A program made the position numbers and the translations under genes. A DNA stretch of 64,000 nt from Cyclobacterium qasimii M12-11B (GTDB lineage: Bacteria > Bacteroidota > Bacteroidia > Cytophagales > Cyclobacteriaceae): assembly GCF_000427295.1 (NCBI RefSeq), contig NZ_ATNM01000109.1, positions 1 through 64,000 on the forward strand. Direction: 5' to 3'. Below the pieces are notes generated by a model. It had not been told where the DNA came from and did not search any database. It was given only the letters and a program-made list of their open reading frames with translations. This document shows positions 59,076 through 64,000 of the stretch, piece after piece; within the stretch, counting starts at the first letter, position 1, and each line of letters opens with the position of its first letter.

Positions 59076-60239
59076 TCAGCCCTCTTCATCTTTTAAAGCC
59101 TGAAGAATTCCTATAATATGTCCATAGGCGAAGGAAAAAGCCTGGGAACTTGCCCCTTCTGCCTCATGTGTAGGTACATGATCAGGCATTATCATCCCAT
59201 CAAATTCAACGTCCCTTAAGGCCCGAATTACATGAAAGAAATTCATTTCCCCATTGTCTGGATAAACTTCCTGGAAATTATTGTAGTTTCCTTTGATATT
59301 TCGCAGATGTACATTGAATATTTGCTTTTGTTTGCCAAAATATTCTATAATTGGAAAGATATCATTTTTCGGATCCCTCAAACCTTCAGCAATGGATCCA
59401 ATACAGAAATTAAACCCGTGGTATGGACTGTCGGACAATTTAGCAAACCTCTTCATCCCTTCAAAAACTTCGGGGCTATTCCATCGCATAATTCCTTTGT
59501 ATTGGTCAGGAACAGGTGGATCGGCGATATGATTTCCCAATTGGACCTTGTATTCTTCCGCTACTGGAACAATCCTATCCAATAAATAAGCGATTCTTTC
59601 AAAGATTTCATCGGCATCAACATTCCCTGCGATGGTCATTGGTTGCTCTCTTTTGAGTGCTTCTTCATAATTCCATGTACTGTAGGAAGCATTTCCTCTT
59701 TTTGGGTCAATGGTTCTACTGGTCCTCAGTACAGGCAATATGGTGGTATTGTAATTCAACAATTTCACCCCTGACTTTGCAGAAACTTCGATCATCTGCT
59801 GGATCATTTCTATTTCCTTGTCTCTTTCCGGACTTTTCCCCAGCATGATATTAGGAACTTGTACTCTATCAATTCCAGCAGAGGTCAATGGAAGGTGGTA
59901 AGCATCCAAACTAATACCGTACTTTTCACAAGCATCTCTTTTTCTCAGTGAATCTTCCAAATCCCATCCTACACCTGGGATAAATTTTGGCATTCCACCA
60001 TCCATGTTATAAACACCATGCCTGGCCTTAAAAGCCAGGTTTTCTTCGGAAGTACCTCCCGATTGACAGCCCACCTTCATCAAAAGCTTTTTTGCAGGCA
60101 TTAATTTATTGGCCGAAGGCCTGGAATCAGACCTATCTGCACCCATGGCGACGGAAGCGGTAGTTAAAGCTCCTGCAGTACCAGAAGCAAACAACTTCAT
60201 GAATTTCCTTCTTTGAAGGGTTTTAAGTATATTTTTCAT
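59076..60239 (-). CDS. mannonate dehydratase-like (UxuA family) protein with Tat-like signal
   Basis: The 387-residue product has a Tat-like N terminus (QRRKFMKLFASGTAGALTT). The TIM-barrel shows UxuA-type residues: GNHIADPP, FNFCIGSIAE, IFNVHLRNIKG and MIMPDHVPTHE. UxuA dehydrates D-mannonate to 2-keto-3-deoxygluconate. If the signal is functional, this one acts outside the cytoplasm, like the two dehydratases of the enolase superfamily nearby. It lies 24 bp after the GntP-type transporter gene. Confidence 0.8.
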   Translation of the reverse strand: MKNILKTLQRRKFMKLFASGTAGALTTASVAMGADRSDSRPSANKLMPAKKLLMKVGCQSGGTSEENLAFKARHGVYNMDGGMPKFIPGVGWDLEDSLRKRDACEKYGISLDAYHLPLTSAGIDRVQVPNIMLGKSPERDKEIEMIQQMIEVSAKSGVKLLNYNTTILPVLRTSRTIDPKRGNASYSTWNYEEALKREQPMTIAGNVDADEIFERIAYLLDRIVPVAEEYKVQLGNHIADPPVPDQYKGIMRWNSPEVFEGMKRFAKLSDSPYHGFNFCIGSIAEGLRDPKNDIFPIIEYFGKQKQIFNVHLRNIKGNYNNFQEVYPDNGEMNFFHVIRALRDVEFDGMIMPDHVPTHEAEGASSQAFSFAYGHIIGILQALKDEEG

Positions 60240-60263
60240 ATTATTCTGGGTTTACTATTTTTG

Positions 60264-61697
60264 TTAAATTAGTGGGAAAATTTTTGCTGCAATCATAATT
60301 GTAATTAGGCCAACGACGCCCATGATTGTGAGCAAAGGTGAAAAGGTTCGCAATGCTTCCTTTTCCGTTAGATTACTCATTTTACATACAATCCAAAATC
60401 CACTGTCGTTCATCCATGGAACGAGTTTAGATCCACAGGCAATGGCTAATCCAAGGTACAAATGGTGGAAGTCCAAACCAGTCGTAGACATACCGGATAA
60501 AATCCCCGAAGCAGTTATCATGGCTACAGTGGCTGAACCTTGTGCAGTCCTAACCAGTGCGGTAATGAAGAAAGCCAAAGGAATTAAGGCCATTTGGTAA
60601 CCTGAAGTTAGGTCTGCAATCCTCAAACTGATACCAGTCTGCTGAAGCATGGCTCCAAATGCACCGCCTGCAGCTGTAATCAATATGATTACGCCTCCGC
60701 TGGTTAAAGCAGATTGAACGGCACCTTTCATGCCATCTTTGGACTTACTTCTTTGAAGAAATAAGGTCAACAGTGCTGCCATAGCACCCATTATCAGGGC
60801 CATGTTTTTCTCGCCAAAGAATTGAAGAAATGCCAGAAAAACATTGTCGTTTCCTGCTGCATTCACATCCATAAAGGTGTTGACGGTAGCACTTCCTGTA
60901 ATTAATAAGAGCGGCACCAAAATAGGTGACAAGGAAATGCCCAATGAAGGTAATAGTGATTCGTCTTTGTTGGCCAAAGCTTCAATTTCACTTAAAGGAG
61001 CATCCAATGATTCCCGAAGCGGAATAGGGTTTCTTTTGTTCACCCAAACAGCAAAGAAATAACCAGCTGTAATGGTAACGGAGCCCACGAGGAAGCCTCC
61101 AACCATCATCATCCCTATAGGTATATTCATTTCTGCAATGAGAAACAAAGGGCCAGGGGTGGGTGGAACCAATGAATTCGCCATAGCCGCACCTGCTGTA
61201 ATACACAATACCAGCAATAAATAACTCTGCTTTAACCGCATGGCCATGGCTTTGGCCAATGGGATCATTAGGTAAAAGACCGTATCAAAGAAAACCGGGA
61301 TACCCAGAAAGAAACTTCCGCTTAAAAATGCCAATGGGGCATTTTTCTCTCCTGTAACTCCCAGAATTGACCGGACAATTCTTTCTGCTGCTCCACTCAT
61401 CAACATGGCTTTACCAATAATGGCAGCCATGGCTATCAGAATACCGATTTTACCCACTGTACTCCCAAAAGCAGCAGCTATACGCTCTCCTATGGAAGTA
61501 TTCGCTAAGGCATTTGCAGCCGATTCGGACTGCCCTTTGCTTAAGGCAAATTCAACAATAGCTGCGGTGGGTGTTAACCATGCCACAACCAATGCCGCTA
61601 GAATAAGTGCAATGAAGGGATTTAACTTCCCTCCAATAATGCCACCAACAACGATGGCCATACCAATTACTAAAATAATTAAAGGGTCATGTAGCAT
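60264..61697 (-). CDS. GntP-family sugar-acid:proton symporter
   Basis: The 477-residue membrane protein has about 12-14 hydrophobic segments and the GntP signatures GGIIGGKLNPFIALILAAL, PPTPGPLFLIAE and TAQGSATVAMITASG. GntP proteins import gluconate and related sugar acids with protons. Its start abuts the stop of the aldolase gene. Given the neighbours, glucarate, galactarate or a 2-keto-3-deoxy acid is the likely cargo. Confidence 0.9.
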   Translation of the reverse strand: MLHDPLIILVIGMAIVVGGIIGGKLNPFIALILAALVVAWLTPTAAIVEFALSKGQSESAANALANTSIGERIAAAFGSTVGKIGILIAMAAIIGKAMLMSGAAERIVRSILGVTGEKNAPLAFLSGSFFLGIPVFFDTVFYLMIPLAKAMAMRLKQSYLLLVLCITAGAAMANSLVPPTPGPLFLIAEMNIPIGMMMVGGFLVGSVTITAGYFFAVWVNKRNPIPLRESLDAPLSEIEALANKDESLLPSLGISLSPILVPLLLITGSATVNTFMDVNAAGNDNVFLAFLQFFGEKNMALIMGAMAALLTLFLQRSKSKDGMKGAVQSALTSGGVIILITAAGGAFGAMLQQTGISLRIADLTSGYQMALIPLAFFITALVRTAQGSATVAMITASGILSGMSTTGLDFHHLYLGLAIACGSKLVPWMNDSGFWIVCKMSNLTEKEALRTFSPLLTIMGVVGLITIMIAAKIFPLI

Positions 61698-62474
61698 TTA
61701 CCTACTCTTTTTTATTTTAGATGAATTCAGCTTACTGGCAAGCGCCCTTGCACCATTGGCTACAAAAGTAGCATCTGCCCCGCAAGCAATAAGTTGGATA
61801 CCCATGGCATTGTACTTTTCAAAGTCATTGGGATCAAAAATCAAAATACCCACAGCCTTTCCTGCATTCTTTGCTGCTGCAATGATTTTCTTTACTGCTT
61901 CCACAAATAAAGGGTGCGATAAATCACCATCTATTCCCAGTGCCATGGTAAGGTCTGCCGGACCAATAAAAAGGACATCCACTCCTGGAAGTGCCGCTAT
62001 CCCATCCAACTCCTCCAAAGCTTCAACCGTTTCGATCTGTATCACCCCAAGTAAGTTATCCAAGGTTCCTTCCTTATAGGCATCAAAGTTTTTCCCAAAG
62101 CCGGTTGCTCTAACCATTTTGGCCACGCCCCTTACTCCCATTGGTGGATAATGTATTCCTGCAATAGCCGCTTTGGCTTCGGCAGCAGATTTTATACGTG
62201 GCACCATTACTCCATTGGCCCCCAGATCAAGTACCCGGTGAATTCTTTCTTTTTGGTAGCTTTCTACTCTGACCAATGCTGCAGCAGGTGTATGTTCCAA
62301 TGCCTGAAGCTGGTGCAATAGATCGGTTTGCTCTCCTGCCCCATGTTCCAAATCGATCAGGACCCAGTCATAACCTGATGATCCTACAATTTCTGCGGTC
62401 ACAGAACTGCCCAGATTTAGCCAACAACCAGCCAATGTTTCACCAGCATTTATTCTTTTTTTGATTTTTTTCAT
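61698..62474 (-). CDS. garL: HpcH/HpaI-family aldolase, probable 2-dehydro-3-deoxyglucarate aldolase
   Basis: The 258-residue class II aldolase shows WVLIDLEHGAGE (catalytic His segment), GVMVPRI, GVIQIETVEALE (metal Glu) and IGPADLTMALG (metal Asp). GarL splits 5-keto-4-deoxyglucarate into pyruvate and tartronate semialdehyde, linking gudD to garR in this cluster. It is the first gene of the run and has no signal peptide. The specific name is inferred from context; related aldolases use other 2-oxo acids. Confidence 0.85.
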   Translation of the reverse strand: MKKIKKRINAGETLAGCWLNLGSSVTAEIVGSSGYDWVLIDLEHGAGEQTDLLHQLQALEHTPAAALVRVESYQKERIHRVLDLGANGVMVPRIKSAAEAKAAIAGIHYPPMGVRGVAKMVRATGFGKNFDAYKEGTLDNLLGVIQIETVEALEELDGIAALPGVDVLFIGPADLTMALGIDGDLSHPLFVEAVKKIIAAAKNAGKAVGILIFDPNDFEKYNAMGIQLIACGADATFVANGARALASKLNSSKIKKSR

Positions 62475-62560
62475 TTAAGCTATACTTTCTATAACACGAA
62501 ATGTAAAAGGTTTAAAACCTTCCTTTTCCGAACTTGATTGAATACCAAACCTTTTGAAGT

Positions 62561-62603
62561 AAGCTGGATTATGCAATAGCAATTCTATTACCTAATCCAG
62601 CTT
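62561..62603 (-). terminator. hairpin downstream of the SusD-like gene
   Basis: AAGCTGGATTA (62561-62571) and TAATCCAGCTT (62593-62603) pair over 11 bp around a 21-nt loop. It lies between the SusD-like gene end and the aldolase start. No U-tract follows on the minus strand, so it may only attenuate, allowing some readthrough into the sugar-acid genes. Confidence 0.5.
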
Positions 62604-62654
62604 AACTTTTTATTATAAATAAGCCTTTAAAATCCAAAGCTTACTTTGATGCAT

Positions 62655-64000
62655 CTATTGTTTCACATCCCACCAAACCCTTGTATCCAGGATATCGGGA
62701 CCCATTCTACTTGTAGCGATGTCTATATTTGCTTTATTTACTGTCAACTCAGCATCAGGATAAGTAAGTCTTCTGATAAAGTCCTCACTCTTAAGATCGC
62801 TTCCTGTAAAAGGATTTGGGTTTACAAGTGGGTATCCGGATCTTCTGAAATTAGACCATGCTTCGTGACCATTAAGAAATGAAGACACCCAATACTGGGT
62901 ATTGATAAGCTCAAGTTCTTTTCCTGCTTCCAAAGGATGGGCAGCTATATAAGCATCAATATCATTAGCAGAAATGGCCGTGTTACTACCCCATAATGCC
63001 ATTTGTTCCATATGTGCTCTTATACCATCCTGATACAATTGCTCAGCATCTCCAGGTGCCCAACCACGAAAAGCTGCTTCTGCCCAAAGAAGTAAAGTTT
63101 GTGAGTAGGTTACCAGAAAATTTGGGGCTTCAGGACTTCCCATTCTACTTCTATCTAGCTGAGTATAATCAAAAAGGCTCGTCAAACCTGCTTCAGCCAC
63201 TATAGGAATGATGGTAGTATTGTCATAGCCTTGTGGCATTCCAACTTGCGCATCAAAATCCCTGTTGGCATTTGCTTCCACCTGATCGTTTCCACTAAGG
63301 GCTCCGATATACCTTACCCCTATTGAGGTTAATCTAGGGTCATTGTTTGCTTGAAGGAAGTCAACAAAATCTTGATCCAGGTAGTAAAATGGGCCTTGAC
63401 CTCCATTAATGGATGTCCCTACATTATTTCTATAATCCGCATTGTGTCTCACTACTGCATTGTCATCATTTGACATCATCAAGCCACCGCTAACGGCTTT
63501 GCTTGCATAAGAAGCCGCTGCTGTAGGATCAACTTTTGATAGGCGCATGCCGGCACGAAGCAACAATGAATTTGCTAATCTTCTCCATTGTTCTACATTT
63601 CCACTGTACATTACCTCCTGACCTATGGCATCTTTTGAGGCATCAAGGCCTTGGACTGCAGCTTCCAGGTCATTCAATATCGATGTATAAATGCTTTCCT
63701 GAGAATCATATTTAGGAAAGACCAAACCATCAATATATCCTCTACCAGCTTCAGTATAGGGTATGTCACCATAGGTATCTGTTAAGGTCATGAAAGTATG
63801 GGCCTTCCAAATTTGAAGAATATGTCTAAGGTTAGTTCTTTCTGGCATGTCTTCAAGACTTGATAAACCGTCTATCAGGTTCTTCAAAACTGTCTGGTAG
63901 CCAGTGTTCCAGTTTCCTTCGGTCGCTCCTCTATTGTCCTGGTTTAAATTTGCACCAGTTCCCACACCTTGAAAGGGAGTATTCATCTGTTTAACTATCG
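62655..64000 (-). CDS. SusD/RagB-like outer-membrane glycan-binding lipoprotein, partial
   Basis: 448 codons are visible and the frame stays open to the window edge; the N terminus with its lipoprotein signal lies outside. It is the SusD-like type with the TPR-rich helices TLTDTYGDIPYTEA, VEQWRRLANSLLLRAGMRLSKV and TYSQTLLLWAEAAFRGW, and the C-terminal RRSGYPLVNPNPF and RVWWDVKQ. SusD proteins cap a TonB-dependent SusC channel, which should lie just beyond 64000. Its position upstream of the sugar-acid genes suggests that the locus starts with uptake of an acidic glycan. Confidence 0.92.
   Translation of the reverse strand, partial: IVKQMNTPFQGVGTGANLNQDNRGATEGNWNTGYQTVLKNLIDGLSSLEDMPERTNLRHILQIWKAHTFMTLTDTYGDIPYTEAGRGYIDGLVFPKYDSQESIYTSILNDLEAAVQGLDASKDAIGQEVMYSGNVEQWRRLANSLLLRAGMRLSKVDPTAAASYASKAVSGGLMMSNDDNAVVRHNADYRNNVGTSINGGQGPFYYLDQDFVDFLQANNDPRLTSIGVRYIGALSGNDQVEANANRDFDAQVGMPQGYDNTTIIPIVAEAGLTSLFDYTQLDRSRMGSPEAPNFLVTYSQTLLLWAEAAFRGWAPGDAEQLYQDGIRAHMEQMALWGSNTAISANDIDAYIAAHPLEAGKELELINTQYWVSSFLNGHEAWSNFRRSGYPLVNPNPFTGSDLKSEDFIRRLTYPDAELTVNKANIDIATSRMGPDILDTRVWWDVKQ

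Overview
The window looks like a chromosomal segment of a marine-type Bacteroidota, most likely order Cytophagales, family Cyclobacteriaceae. Supporting traits are a SusD-type glycan-binding lipoprotein, tandem FtsX/MacB-type permeases of about 800 residues, a fused ResB-CcsA cytochrome c assembly protein, Tat-exported enolase-superfamily enzymes, AT-rich intergenic DNA and weak ribosome-binding sites. The genus call is inference; no rRNA or other marker gene is present.

Layout. 0-1 kb: a LuxR-type regulator split by a frameshift. 1.4-7.4 kb (minus strand): a secreted Asp-box sialidase-like protein, a Tat-exported DUF1501 protein and a lipoprotein with PSCyt1/PSCyt2/PSD1 domains. 7.8-14.4 kb (plus): respiratory ammonification, nrfH-nrfA, an outer-membrane porin-like barrel and the ResB-CcsA fusion that would attach heme to NrfHA. 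15.2-17.8 kb (minus): beta-carbonic anhydrase and a SulP transporter, probably for bicarbonate. 18.5-35.1 kb (minus): a large envelope ABC export locus with an outer-membrane TolC-like protein, a membrane-fusion protein, two ATPases, five different MacB-type permeases and two permease relics. 35.3-38.0 kb (plus): the sigma-54 activator and histidine kinase that probably control it. 38.1-41.4 kb: tRNA-Val(GAC), a DnaJ-class chaperone with its CbpM-type modulator, an HtpX-like protease, LemA and a small anchored protein. 42.4-51.6 kb (plus): two tandem paralogous giant PAS/GAF sensors that end in a histidine-bearing DHp helix without an ATPase domain. 51.7-62.5 kb (minus): a hexarate/hexuronate utilisation cluster. 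62.6-64.0 kb: the C-terminal part of a SusD-like protein that runs off the window.

How it fits together. The sugar-acid cluster has a cytoplasmic glucarate route (GntP-type importer, glucarate dehydratase, HpcH/HpaI aldolase, tartronate semialdehyde reductase). Next to it is an exported set of two Tat-signal enolase-superfamily enzymes, two Sec-signal RraA-like proteins and a mannonate dehydratase-like protein with a Tat-like N terminus. Acid sugars may therefore be processed in the periplasm before uptake. The ABC locus carries two matching promoter layouts: a 17-bp dyad (arms TGTCAAA/TTTGACA) lying 60-85 bp upstream of a sigma-54-like element (TGGCAT-N5-TNGTA). One precedes the tolC-led operon and one precedes the second permease-ATPase pair, so the adjacent NtrC-type regulator probably drives both.

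Caution on sequence quality. Eight genes are interrupted by fourteen single-base indels, thirteen of them in short A/T runs. Correcting each one restores a full-length family member with a length divisible by three. Consensus error is the simplest reading, although the indels are clustered (one at 0.7 kb, thirteen between 26.5 and 48.9 kb), so local gene decay cannot be excluded from the sequence alone.
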